Assembly (NCBI GenBank): GCA_002205965.3
Contig: NADL03000653.1
Location: 248,001 to 312,000, forward strand
Direction of reading: 5' to 3'
Length of the DNA stretch: 64,000 nt
DNA from: Kappaphycus alvarezii
Taxonomy: Eukaryota > Rhodophyta > Florideophyceae > Gigartinales > Solieriaceae
Shown here piece after piece: positions 12,364 through 22,933 of the stretch. The translations under genes and the position numbers were made by a program. Every line of letters starts with the position of its first letter. Position 1 is the stretch's first letter. Below the pieces are notes generated by a model. It was given only the letters and a program-made list of their open reading frames with translations. It searched no databases and had not been told where the DNA came from.

Positions 12364-13169
12364 CTTTCTGGCAGACTGTTGCTGGTGCTAGCATTCGACA
12401 GGAATGATTTGTACATTGCTTCGACCATCGGTACATGTATTTAATATGACATTCGAATTTAGAAATCCAAATGGGTTCCAGCCAATCCATACATCTCAAT
12501 AAAGAAACCCCTCTTTCTTCCCTCGGGCTTGTAAACGGCGTCACCGTTGCAGACCATGAGCGGGTACGAGCCAACATGCCTATCTGTTTGTGGTCGTGGC
12601 TTCCCCGCGGTTTACTTCCCCCTCCACGCCGCTACCACCATTATAGCCATTAACGGCATGCCAGGCCTAGCGAGAACTGAGTAATACTCAGTGGCGCGAT
12701 GAGCAATATTTGAAAGCACCGTCGCCGTCTCAACAAAAGTGCCTGACTATCCAACGAATGCACCTTGTGAAACTGGCCTCACTTCAACATTTTGCAGGAA
12801 TCCAGGGGGGAATGTGGGGTGCTTTAATACGTACTAGAAAGATATGGACGGTGCCAGGTGCAGCGGATTAATCGCCCCGCTTGCCCCCAAAAGCCCATAA
12901 ACACACAGTAAGACAATCCGGCGAGGGCCTCTGTGCGATCACCTGACACACAGTACAGTACAGCGCTGTACAGTGCTGTGGGCCCAACAACAAAAACCTA
13001 ATTTTTCCCCTCCAGCCAGACTCTTTCCTTCTACAATACCAACAGTATGACAATCCCACCCCGACAGGACTGTAAAGCACTTTGCATTTGAAAATTACGA
13101 CGGTATTGAAAAGAATAAATAAATAAATTAGCCGTCGTTACACGAAACCCAACCTGTCGCACAAATTAC
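12364..13169. other. Intergenic; no gene seen
   Basis: Short unrelated frames only. Near 12950-12990 there is a compact inverted arrangement of ACAGTACAG units around GCGC. AT-rich DNA precedes the C-rich gene-like region at 13.2 kb. Confidence 0.4.
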
Positions 13170-13373
13170 GTGTTGAGTCCGCATCATTACAGCACACGCA
13201 TCCGCTCTCACCGAACCAGCTCGTCTTCATCACTTCTTCCAAACCGCACCCCGCCCGCTACCATCTCCCCCGCCGTCCAATCCACCGGTCGCCCTCCATT
13301 CAACCCCCATTCGCACCCAACCTCCATCCTCCCCGCCTTCCCCTTCGAGGCAAACCACAAGTTCCCTTCCAAC

Positions 13374-14276
13374 CATGTCGCAAAACCGCATTCCAACACT
13401 CTCCTCTGCCTTTTCGTCACCCCCTCCACAGCAAACCACTGCACCATCCGCTGTATCGTCCATAGCGTCTCGTTTCGAATCCCCGCCCCTGCCTCCGATG
13501 CTCCGCCCCAATTAAGTTCTAAAGTCTCCGGTCTGGCGAATCGCTTCGGCTCAACCATTGCAGATGTTCCACCTCAGCAGAAAACAAGGCCGTTCTCACG
13601 GGCAAATTCTACGACCGGGAAATCGAATATGGGCGGTGGTAAGCCACGTCAGGGTGTGGAAAAGGAGCCAGAAGTGGAACGTGTGGTGGCGGAACGACCG
13701 GATTTTGGGGCTATTAGTAAACGCTTTGGATCGGGAGGGGACAAGAAAACAGATGCTGATGGCGAGGAGCCGGTAGATCGCTTCGCCGCTGCTAGAGATG
13801 CTTTTGCGAAGATTGAAGCCGGGGTAAGGTTAAGGGAGAAGGAGTTGTGAGCGCTGTGGCGAGGGGATTTGAGAAGGGCGAGATGGGAGGGATAAGGCAA
13901 AGGAGGAGGGTAAGGGGAAAGATGGAGGCCAAAGTAAGATTGTGGGGGAGGAGAAAGTAGTTGCGGAAATAGCGGAAAGTGTTGGGAATATTGCAAGTCG
14001 ATTTGAAGGGATTGCTGTTGCCGCGCAAGGGGAGGAGAAAGAAGAAGACGAGGAGGGCGGATTCGAAAGTGCAGTCAAGGTGTTTGGCGGTGATGCCGTA
14101 ACGGAGGATGCAGATGCTGCCGGTGGTAGGGTGGCAGATGCTGCCAAGGTGTTTGGTGGAAAGTAAGATGGACGGGCAGGAGGGGGGGGGAGTCGGGAGA
14201 TGTGCCTAATGTGTCGGATAGAATGGTGTCTGTTTTCGGGACTCTACGTCAAGTTGTAGGTATCGCGTGTCCTTTT
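13374..14276 (+). pseudogene. Host-like gene with repeated IASRF-type motif, frameshifted
   Basis: Unrecognised protein. A start at ATG 13374 gives MSQNRIPTLSSAFSSPPPQQ and continues across three frames. A short motif recurs about every 30-80 residues: SSIASRFESP, VSGLANRFGST, GAISKRFGSG, SAVARGFEKG, GNIASRFEG, and then FESAVKVFGG, ADAAKVFGG and VSDRMVSVFG. Linkers are Pro/Ser-rich early and acidic (Glu/Asp/Gly) later, typical of a disordered adaptor-like protein. Frame changes fall near CCCC (13505), around 13850-13890 and at an eight-G run (about 14182). These could be real inactivation, or indels in homopolymers of the assembly. A long overlapping frame (13170-13850) covers the same region and starts upstream; its first part lacks the motif. 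No function is assigned. Confidence 0.5.
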
Positions 14277-14280
14277 TAGG

Positions 14281-15603
14281 GTATTTTGGGATTGGCGAGA
14301 AGGGTGAGCAGTGAATGTTTACTAATGCGAAAATGTGAGGACCAGCAGATGACGCACGAGCGCTTGATGCCTGTGTTGAGATCATTTCACGGAGTTACTA
14401 ACGGGGCGGAGGTTTTGGTGCCGATTGTAAGCACGCAAGGGAATGCCAGCTGCGCCTTTGATCTTTGCTTACCGCTGGACTGGGCAGACAGCACATTCCC
14501 TCGTCGTACGTGTCGTCTGGCGTAGTAGTGTAGTGTTGAGCGTCACTTCGTTGTACCTCAAAAAAGTAAAGTGCCTTCGAATATTGACTAGTAATCTGAA
14601 ATTTCGGCATTATCCGGCCCACCCTGACACTGTATCTCCTCTTCTCTCACCCCTTTTTCTCCTTTCCTGCTGAAGGGTTGCACCCAGTCACCACGCAATC
14701 CTTCCTACTCGAAGAACTACCGCATCTTAGACAAACTATAATTCACCACCAACGTAGAATGACTCACACACGGATCCACGGAATTCAAATATGACCTCCT
14801 CACAATGCCGAGCAATGACGCGATTTCGATTCAACCGAGGACAGTGCACTGCCGACACGGTCCACGAGACCATTTAGAGCCACGTCAACCCCTTCTCCAT
14901 TTTCAACAACCACAACCAAGCGTTCACAGCAATACGAATCGCACCTCAAGCAAGCAAACACCAAATACATCAAACACGCAGCAGTGGACCAACTACCGAA
15001 ATACCAACTATCTTGCCGCGAGTCCGCCAACACCCTCTGTAGCTCCAGCGAACAAGTACCCACATAATGTCAGCTTACGCCAAATGCAGTATACGTAGGG
15101 CTCATGACTAAATCAAGAAACCTTGCAAATGCTACAAAAGTTCACTACCACCTCCAGGCGACGTGGCATCTCGTCCTGCATTCCCGCTGCATTCATGGAA
15201 TACAAAGCAAGTACAGAAAAGGCACTCCGAAGCTTTCTCTGCTTTCACGGAGTCATCCGATGCTCTTGCTCACTGCGCCGATTCTCAGACGCGAAACAGA
15301 TTCATCTGCAGTTCGACTGGACAGTACCCGGTAAACTGCAACGCGAGTTGCGTGCTGGTTGGCTGCCAACGGTGGCAACAGACAGTTGGTTTTGGTCCCA
15401 GCGTGAACGGTCTCTGCGTTTCTGTAGACTTGCGGCAATGAAAATGGGCTGATGAAGGACTGATTCTATTTCCGTCAAAAGCGGGATTTCGTGTGTGTGG
15501 GATGCTACCAATGGATACCTGCAATGGTATTCATTCGCAGCCTGAGGGTCCATTCGCAGCATGATCGACAGAATGCGACTACCGTTAGTGATACTAAACA
15601 ACA
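14281..15603. other. No supportable gene
   Basis: Overlapping frames of 75-109 codons occur on both strands, including an Asn/Thr/Pro-rich one at 14805-15098 and its antisense 14800-15063. Neither shows a domain. Base composition is intermediate. I see no RNA gene or repeat until the palindromic element that starts at 15608. Confidence 0.4.
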
Positions 15604-15607
15604 CTAG

Positions 15608-16066
15608 CTAGTGTCTATTGGACTCATATGAGGACATTTGTCTTCATATGAGGACTACTTTTAGCACTTCTTTTTCAATACAAAATTTTTTTACCTCAGC
15701 GCATTTCTTGTCCCTCCGCATTAGTTCATGAGTGTAGATGGCCGATCAAAACAAACTTTTCAAGATTGTTGACCTCGGTGAGGGCTAGAGCAGTTTTCCC
15801 TCACCAGCTTCCGCTCTTCGCAAGAAGTTGTGAAAACGACTTCATTTTGGAAGGTAAAATAGTTCGTATTATCGTGGGGGGTTTCAGAAACGAGGGCGCA
15901 TGTACAGTAAAAATTACTGTACTGTAACTAAACATAAAAAACCTTTTTTCCAGTAAAAATTTCGGGCTTCCAAACAATTACCTTTCCAAAATGTAACGGA
16001 AATTGTCCTCATATGAGGACAAAGCGTGCCTCATATGAGGACGGTGCTTGGTCGGATAGACACTAG
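15608..16066 (+). mobile_element. CTAG-bounded palindromic non-autonomous element, copy 1
   Basis: A 459-bp element bounded by CTAGTGTCTAT and its inverse ATAGACACTAG. Near each end sit two copies of a palindrome of the form GTCCTCATATGAGGAC or a close variant, about 20 bp apart. The interior has no coding capacity; it carries TTACTGTACTGTAA and a stretch matching copies 2 and 3 almost base for base. The left end abuts a second CTAG (15604). Past the right end, TGGACGGTAAG...CCCACAAAGATTG is shared with copy 3. The structure is like a MITE whose transposase binds subterminal palindromes; the superfamily is unknown. Confidence 0.75.
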
Positions 16067-18099
16067 TGGACGGTAAGCTCTATCAGCCCACAAAGATTGT
16101 TGCTGAAGATAAATATGCTCAAAGAGAACTGAGTTTCTGCAGACATATTCATCCAACCACTCGTAAATAAATTAATTTCATAAGAGAGTTTTATTAACGT
16201 GTGCTGGAGGAGGAGAGGCCCGGTTCGCCTTTCCTCTCTCAATCGGGGCCAGGAATTTGGATATCCGACCTATATTCTTGAATTTCTGTATGATTTAGAT
16301 TTTTTCGTCCGAATCAGAAACTATAGATCTTTTATGTGCATCCAAAACTTTATTATTCTTTCCTAAATCGAACTTTTTGTTCTTTTTTGTTTTTGTGAGC
16401 AGAAGATGATTATTTTTCGAAAAACTCATATTCAGATTGGTTTGTTCCAAGAAAACTGTCAGTATGAATCAATTCCGTTATACGGTCTACATCTGAACGA
16501 TCGGATGCAAGTATTTGAAAACTGTTTTCAAGCAATTGGTTTATTGTTACAGGCCTAAAATTGACGCCTGTTCTGTCCCAGATTCACTTGGTAGAAAAAA
16601 GTCACCTTCATCTTGTACTTCTTGCGAGGGGTTTCGAGAACTACCTTTCGGTGTCATTGAGTGAATAAACTTATCCTTTCCGTAAATCTTTTGACTTCAC
16701 TGAATAGGCCACAGATCGTAAAGAAACAATTTTCCGTTATAATAACAATGTAAAACGTACTGCCCACGGTTTTTGTGTTTTTTATGGGGCCTATTTCACT
16801 ACATTCTATTATTTAATCCTGTTAGAGTTGAACCGTGCCTATTTCATGACAATGACGGCCTTTGAGACTTCCAAGTTTTGTTATTGTACTGTTAAATTAA
16901 AAAGTTTTTTATTGTACTGTCAAGAACATTAATGCTGCGAGATTGTATTTTACATAGAAGATTTGTAGTGCTTATCGTTCCATTCTCTCCGGTTTAAATG
17001 ATCGGACGGTCCGGGAAAATACATTTCTGCAGTTCTCCATTCAGAGTTTCTAGATAAATAAATATATAACAGGGCCCGAATTACACCACATGAGAGCAGT
17101 AAAGAAGGTCTTTTTAAATACAGAGTAGTCTGATAATTTAAATTTTGTTATAACTTATTTCCTACATGCCAATGAATTCGTGTTTACTTTTTTCCATAGC
17201 GGTACAGTAAATATATATTATAAGTTACAGACCCAATATGTTAAAAAATTTTTCTCACATACATGTGTAGTGAGATACATTTCTAGTACCCGCCACTTCG
17301 TTTCTCTGCTAATTGAATTCTTCGGTTTAGGACACACTAAAACAGACAGGCAATTCGAATTGTGAAATGATTCCCATGAAATAAGTTATGTGCACAACAG
17401 TCTACTCAAGAGGGGATGTTTGAGTACTTCATTTATTCAATGGAAACACCTGTTATTTCCCCGCCAATAAACAGCGTCCGGCTACATTTTTGTTGACGAA
17501 ACAGTAAGGCTCCCTCTGAAGGTTTGCACAAGGCCACTCATAAGACATAGCAGATACCTGTGATAATTGCAGCAAAAATACTGGGTCGGGTGTGAAAGCT
17601 GCAGCTGGATGCGTTTGTATGAGGATGGGTCTCACCCGCCCATAACTTTCCTAAGCTTTCAAATCGAAGATTCTAGCTATATCAGGTAGGACACCTTATA
17701 CGTAAATCTACATAACTTATTTAAGTAAAGTTATTATACCCAATTTAAACTTGTACCCCAAAATTCCGTTTGGCTGCATTTATGCCTCTTGAATACTTAA
17801 AAGAAATATTCATAGAAGTAGTGATAGAATCAGCAGTGTCCCTAAATAATTTTGAAATGTACTGTACCTGTTTACAACGAAATGAAGTTGGCCGAAACCA
17901 TATTTCTGCATGTTGATCATTATACACTGTCACCATCTCTACTCTACATCCAGTCCGATAATCATGAGCTAATTTTATGATAAACCTATTCATGCAACTA
18001 GCTTACGATACCACATTAATTGATCACGATGGACAATGATGACTCTGTTATTCACTACTGTGCAATCAAAGGTGAGTAATCTGCAAAAGACTGCAACTA
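16067..18099. other. AT-rich spacer between two inverted element copies
   Basis: Two kb of AT-rich DNA. The best frames (17453-17635 and 17745-17993, minus) are 60-82 codons without a known domain. TACTGTAC-type short runs occur near 16890, 16914 and 17860. I see no gene. Confidence 0.4.
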
Positions 18100-18525
18100 C
18101 TAGTGTCTATCCGACCAAGCACTGTCCTCATATGAGGACAATTTCCGTTACATTTTGGAAAGGTAAATGTTTTGGAAGCCCGAAATTTTTACTGGAAAAA
18201 AGGTTTTTTATGTTTAGTTACAGTACAGTAATTTTCACTGTACATGCGCCCTCGTTTCTGAAACCCCCCACGATAATACGAACTATTTTACCTTCCAAAA
18301 TGAAGTCGTTTTCACAACTTCTTGCGAAGAGCGGAAGCTGGTGAGGGAAAACTGCTCTAGCCCTCACCGAGGTCAACAATCTTGAAAAGTTTGTTTTGAT
18401 CGGCCATCTACACTCATGAACTAATGCGGAGGGACGAGAAATGCGCTGAGGTAAAAAAATTTTGTATTGAAAAAGAAGTGCTAAAAGTAGTCCTCATATG
18501 AAGACAACGGTCCAATAGACACTAG
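18100..18525 (-). mobile_element. CTAG-bounded palindromic non-autonomous element, copy 2 (inverted)
   Basis: Reverse-oriented copy of the element at 15608-16066, 426 bp, with ends CTAGTGTCTATCCGACC and GGTCCAATAGACACTAG. It carries one subterminal palindrome at each end instead of two, which accounts for most of the 33-bp length difference. The flanks differ from those of copies 1 and 3, so this copy best defines the element boundary. With copy 1 it forms a widely spaced inverted pair around 2 kb of DNA. Confidence 0.75.
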
Positions 18526-18796
18526 TTAGAGGGGAAAATATGGGGTGATTTAACATTTGAAAGATATGGTCGGTTGTGGCCCGGAATATCCTATAGGGTT
18601 TACAGTAGCTAGCTACAGTAGAGTGGGTTCACGCAAAAAAAGGATTCTGTAAAAATTGAGAAATAGGTAGTACAAATTACTGAAAACTATTTCTGAAATT
18701 TATTGCTGAAATTTTAACAGTGGTTTACGCATTGCTAACCGGTACAATAAATGGGAGGCTGTCGGTATCAAGTGGACCGATAGATCCATCGCCGAC

Positions 18797-19975
18797 ATGA
18801 ATCAAGCAATACAGAAGGACTTCTCAAGGAGATGCTGCGAGGAAAGGGCAACTAAGTGGAAAGCGGCTTTTCTAGCCATTTCGAAGCGTCGAACATGTGA
18901 AGCAAAATATGTATTTACAGCATCGAGAACTCTAGGTGTTTTGCATCCGGTACTGTCAGGTTTGAAACGGATCTGGGGAACGTCATTCATAGAAGTAACA
19001 GGATCACCACATCTCAACTTGACTTCAACTTCAATCGGTTTAGTGAAAGTGCATGTTTAACGATGTTTCGGTTTCGTAAAAGCGATATTGGAAAAGTAAC
19101 AAGCGTCATTAACTGTCCTATAGAAAAGATGGCGATAAGAAGGGACCGTTACGCTGCCACACCTTTAATGGTCATTTGTGTTCTATTACGTCGCCTTGCT
19201 ACACTATCACGTAGGGTGGATATGGAAACTATGTTTGAAAAACATAGTTGTCAGCTGCCAGGGATATTTTGGGAAGGATATTTTGGGAAGGAATAGAACG
19301 TTTCGTTGATACAAGAGGATATTTTTTAAAGAAGGGATTGAGCAAGACTTTCATAGATAAGAGGGGCTCCATGTATGCTGCGACGGTGTATGAGAAGACA
19401 AAAGGACTTCGTAACTGCGCCGGCTGTATAGATGGGACTGTTATAGGTATCGTGAGACCATCCGGGGAGATGAACCAGAGAGTATCGTACAATATTCACA
19501 AAAGAAAGCATAGTCTCAAGTTTCAAGTTTTCACTGCCCCTGATGGTATGGTCTTGTGCTCGTTTGGACCCGTTGAGGGACAAAAATACGCCTGGAAGCT
19601 GTATGCGAGAAGTGAATTGGAGAATATACTTACAAATTCGTTACAAGTTGGGGAAGAACGATTTTATGTATATGAAGACTCTGGATATAACCAAGGATGG
19701 TTTCTAGAGGTTTTTTTTGTCAAGATAGCAACCTATACCTATAAGAAATGGCGTTCATTAAGGCGATAGCAGGAGGAAGTATTACTGTCGAGTGGATATT
19801 CAAGGAAATCAAACTGTAATTTATTAAAATGGACTTCAAGCGAAAGATGAAGCTGTTTGAATTGCCGATTGGAACCCGGTAAAATGTGTCAATGATTCTG
19901 ACAAACGTAAGTAGCTGTATTTATCCAAATCAGATATCTCTACAATTAAAATTCGCACCACCTTCTTAGATGATT
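18797..19975 (+). pseudogene. PIF/Harbinger-like DDE transposase (element C)
   Basis: DDE_4 transposase. The N-terminal part FRFRKSDIGKVTSVINCP...RRDRYAATPLMVICVLLRRL (19063-19280) is followed by the core frame 19248-19769: RNCAGCIDGTVIGIVRPSG with the first Asp at 19431, then LKFQVFTAPDGM and FGPVEG. The usual RHD after VEG reads KYA (about 19590), so the second catalytic Asp is lost. The core continues in another frame: GGSITVEWIFKEIK with the Glu at 19790, then DFKRKMKLFELPIGTR and CIYPN, to a stop near 19975. A tandem 14-bp duplication (GGATATTTTGGGAA) at 19262-19289 causes the frame change between the N-terminal part and the core. The frame at 18797-19060 may be the extreme N-terminus. 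The protein is inactive. Confidence 0.8.
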
Positions 19976-20476
19976 AAATTTCTTTGTAGGATCAATAAAT
20001 TGCGAGCAAGGCTGTTTAAAATGCGATCAATATATGGCGGCGTGCGCGAGCCAGGGAAAATTCCGTAGCAAGTGGAGGTAGAGAGCTTGCCAGCGACCGG
20101 AGCGCAGCGAAGGGCTTTTCCCAGGGCGACGAGTGAAGCCCATGTCGCCGCGCGTTTGCAGAGACATTTCAATGGAGGGGCGGAGCCCCTCCCATAAACC
20201 AATCGTCTACTTACCTTAATTATTTATGGCCGATACAATAACGAAAAAAAGAGGAAACAAACTATGACTTCAGAGAACTATCAATGGATTTAATTCAATA
20301 ACAGAAGCATAACCACTTGCGTTGAAAAGAATCCATAAGAAGCTTGAATTTCTTGTGTTTAAGTTACTGTTGCGCCTCGCGCTCGTTATGCCGCTCGAAA
20401 CGCTCCTTCTCTCACTCTTCGCGCTCGGAAGCCAAGCTTTTTTCTCAAATTACAGAAAATCACGAACTAAAGCATT
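19976..20476. repeat. GC-rich hairpin-prone segment inside Harbinger-like element C
   Basis: An abrupt GC-rich island (about 20040-20200) within AT-rich DNA. It contains GGAGGGGCGGAGCCCCTCC near 20172, which can fold on itself, and clusters of short words such as GAGCGCAGCGAAGGGC. It separates the convergent transposase and accessory ORFs. No coding is seen. Confidence 0.5.
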
Positions 20477-21050
20477 TCACGCTAAGTCGGCGTCGCGATG
20501 AGCGATGTCAAAACGCTCTAAATCGCTAGTCGCATCGCCTACACTGCTCTCCGCCTTCGTCAAATGCCCTTTCTTTGCCTTGAGTTCTTCTTCGCCGCTT
20601 TCAAATACCTCTACCGCACTATTTTCACTCGCGTTGTTCTTTTGCTTCGTCGCGCTCTTAACCAGCTCCCTTCCCACCTTTTTCTTCTCGTCGTCCAAAC
20701 GCTTTTGCAGCAGTACGCTCTGCATTTCTTAGCGCATCTAAATCTTCCCTCGCTTCTTGTATAATCATCAGCTACTCGTAGAGCTCCCCAACCTCATCTT
20801 CTATTCCAGGCAATTGTAGTCCCGTGGTGTCTTTCCTGTCGAATACCTCCTGCAGACGCTTGTATAGATCCTGGAAGCTTTTACGAGTAATAAGCAGTCG
20901 CAGAGAGGGATTTTCGTTCGCACACGCAGCCACGGTCGCAAAATGCATATGAGTTTCCCCAAAGGAAGCAATATGCGCCTTGGATGCAGCTACATACCGC
21001 ACGACGATGAGGTCTTCCGTAGGTGTAAAGTGGGAATGACGCCCTTTTTT
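20477..21050 (-). pseudogene. Accessory Myb/SANT-like ORF of Harbinger-like element C
   Basis: Minus-strand coding remnant. The first part (about 21050 to 20772) begins HFTPTEDLIVVRYVAASKAH and continues to SFQDLYKRLQEVFDRKDT, a SANT/Myb-like DNA-binding pattern (TxxEDLxLVRxV...sfqdrykrLq..fd). It then runs GIEDEVGELYE, a TAG, and an acidic/basic coiled coil: IIQEAREDLDALRNAE, and after a frame change KRLDDEKKKVGRELVKSAT, ending at 20477. In Harbinger transposons such a protein brings the transposase to the nucleus and DNA ends. It converges with the transposase at 18797-19975, mirroring elements A and B. One stop and one frameshift inactivate it. Confidence 0.55.
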
Positions 21051-21607
21051 TCACCCGATTCGGCTACATGCTGATACGGAGCAGTCGCACAGGTTGATAG
21101 TGGAGTGGGTGGCTGAAGGGCCTAAGTAGAGATATGGTGCGCGCTTTGAGACAAGGTAGGGGTAACGGCAGAAGAAGGAGGTGGTGGGGAAGAGCGGAGT
21201 TCGTTTTCGCTGCTCTCGGGTTTGTCCATAGCGATTGGATGGCATTGGCGACAGGACACCCGCGAAAGTTGGCGGTACTCGTTACTATTTACTCACATTT
21301 ATTTCTCACGTGTCCTCACTTACTTTCCTCATTTCACCACGTTTTGTCACAACGCCAATGTAGAATTCTGCAATTGAATTACAGACTGTAATTTCATTTC
21401 TGAAATTTGAAGTTTCATTTTCTGAATTCTGTTTGCGTAAGCTCTCTACTACTGTACTCGCTGCACTGTGTGGAAGGGGCACATATAACCTTTTTTGTTT
21501 TTTTACTTCGGTTCTTTTCAATTACTCAAAACAAATACTCAGAATGTCTAAATAAAGCCGATATGCCTCGGATACTAAAGTTAGATTCTGCCGGACCCCT
21601 CTGCCGG
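21051..21607. other. No supportable gene
   Basis: Short frames only. It probably holds the outer end of Harbinger-like element C and AT-rich flank. Confidence 0.3.
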
Positions 21608-22514
21608 TCAAGTTCCTGTAGTGCTTCGGCTCGCGAGTTGTTGGCGGAGGTCTACCTCCGAGGCAACTCGCACATCACACTCGCACGTGAGCTCATTCAT
21701 CGAGGAAATAGGATCCAAAGGGTCCGATAATCGGATCTCGGGGTTGTTGTGCTTAGATAAAGCCTTCAGGGCCTCAAATTGATCCTTGTTTGGGGTACGG
21801 AAGTCAAACTTACTTACTATAGTAGGTTGAAGTGTTCGATCTTCTTCGCTGATTCTCTTGTCATTCAAAACGGTCAAGCCACGGCTTTAAGAACGTGTTA
21901 GGATGGTCCCGTAGTAGCTGTTGGGATGCAAGCACTACGGGAGACTTGCTACGCCAAGGGGAGTCTACCTTCACTCAACCTTGTGGAGACCTCTGCCTGT
22001 TGGATTCTAAGAAGAGCGGCTCAGAGAACAAATAAATCTGTCTTAGCCTCATTCCAGGTTAACAGCGGTAACGTCTTCACGGTCGTTCAAGAACATGGGA
22101 CAACCAAAGATTTCCCTATCATTTTATCCGAAGGAGATCTGATGTGGGGGTTTTGTTTGCTTTTCTTCTCACAGAAAAGCGTTACTACGTCTTTACTTAG
22201 CCGTATTTCACTTGGTTCTTCTTCACTGACCTCCATAGAATTTTCATCGATATATACGCTCCGAAGGTACTCTGTCCGTCCCAAACCAGCAGACGTAGTT
22301 CCGTCTAAATATTTTGACACTTTTTGAGATTTTTAATGCTTTTGCTTATTAAGCAGTCTATTAGGGCGTCGAACACTTCGGAGGATTGACTTGACGCTGC
22401 AAAAGGTGCTTTTTGCCCGCTGAGGCTTTGATTTCTAACTTTTGCGGGTGGTGAGCTACGGCTGCGAGGTGGAGAAAGACAACGAGAGGGATAAGCGGGG
22501 TTAAAATTTCTCAA
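21608..22514 (-). pseudogene. Unidentified broken ORF, possibly retroelement gag-like
   Basis: Three minus-strand frames can be read in series: 22514-22305 (Ser/Arg-rich head, SRCLSPPRSRSSPPAKVRNQ, then SSEVFDALIDCLIS), 22320-22087 (KYLDGTTSAGLGRTEYLRS, then an acidic stretch) and 21877-21608 (NDKRISEEDRTLQPT..., then FRTPNKDQFEALKALSKHN). Frame changes lie near 22310 and 21880-22080. The basic head and acidic middle would suit a gag-like or DNA-binding protein, but I recognise no domain. It ends about 420 bp before the left LTR of the large gypsy element and has the opposite orientation. Confidence 0.3.
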
Positions 22515-22933
22515 AAACTTCCATAAAACAGCTTTACCTCTTCTTTACCTCTTTTAACTCTCTTTAACTTTCCTCTACTTGAATATTTACCCCCTTTACC
22601 GTTACTTCTCTTTGCCATATCAACTCTTTTTTCTTCCTACTCTTTACCCGACCACCTTTTCTGTACCACTGCTGGCGTAATTTCCCCCATAGTTCCATAC
22701 TCATCCGTTCGCTCTGATTTTTCCGCCATCTGTAGCGAGGAAGTTTAGTTAAGTAAACTATCGCGTGTCACCAGACGAAAAACTTGCATGAACCAAATTG
22801 ACGGCGCCTTACGGGTGTAGTGCAATTGGCACTCATAATGTACTGCCAGCGGCAGAGCTAATTTTAGTGATCAATTTTTTATCTAATTCTCCTTACAGTC
22901 CATACCACTGCTACCAGGAGGCACCGTACTGTA
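22515..22933. other. No gene; flank of the large gypsy element
   Basis: AT-rich and CT-rich short runs (CTTTACCTCTTTTAAC-like). The stretch immediately before the LTR contains CGTACTGTACAGTAAGG. Confidence 0.3.

Noticed and set aside
13170-13373. N-terminal extension of the IASRF gene from 13170
   Set aside because: The upstream 200 bp lacks the motif and reads like a 5' leader; ATG 13374 in another frame starts protein with the motif.
14800-15100. Opposed 87- and 97-codon frames
   Set aside because: They overlap antisense to each other and neither shows a domain or start context that decides between them.
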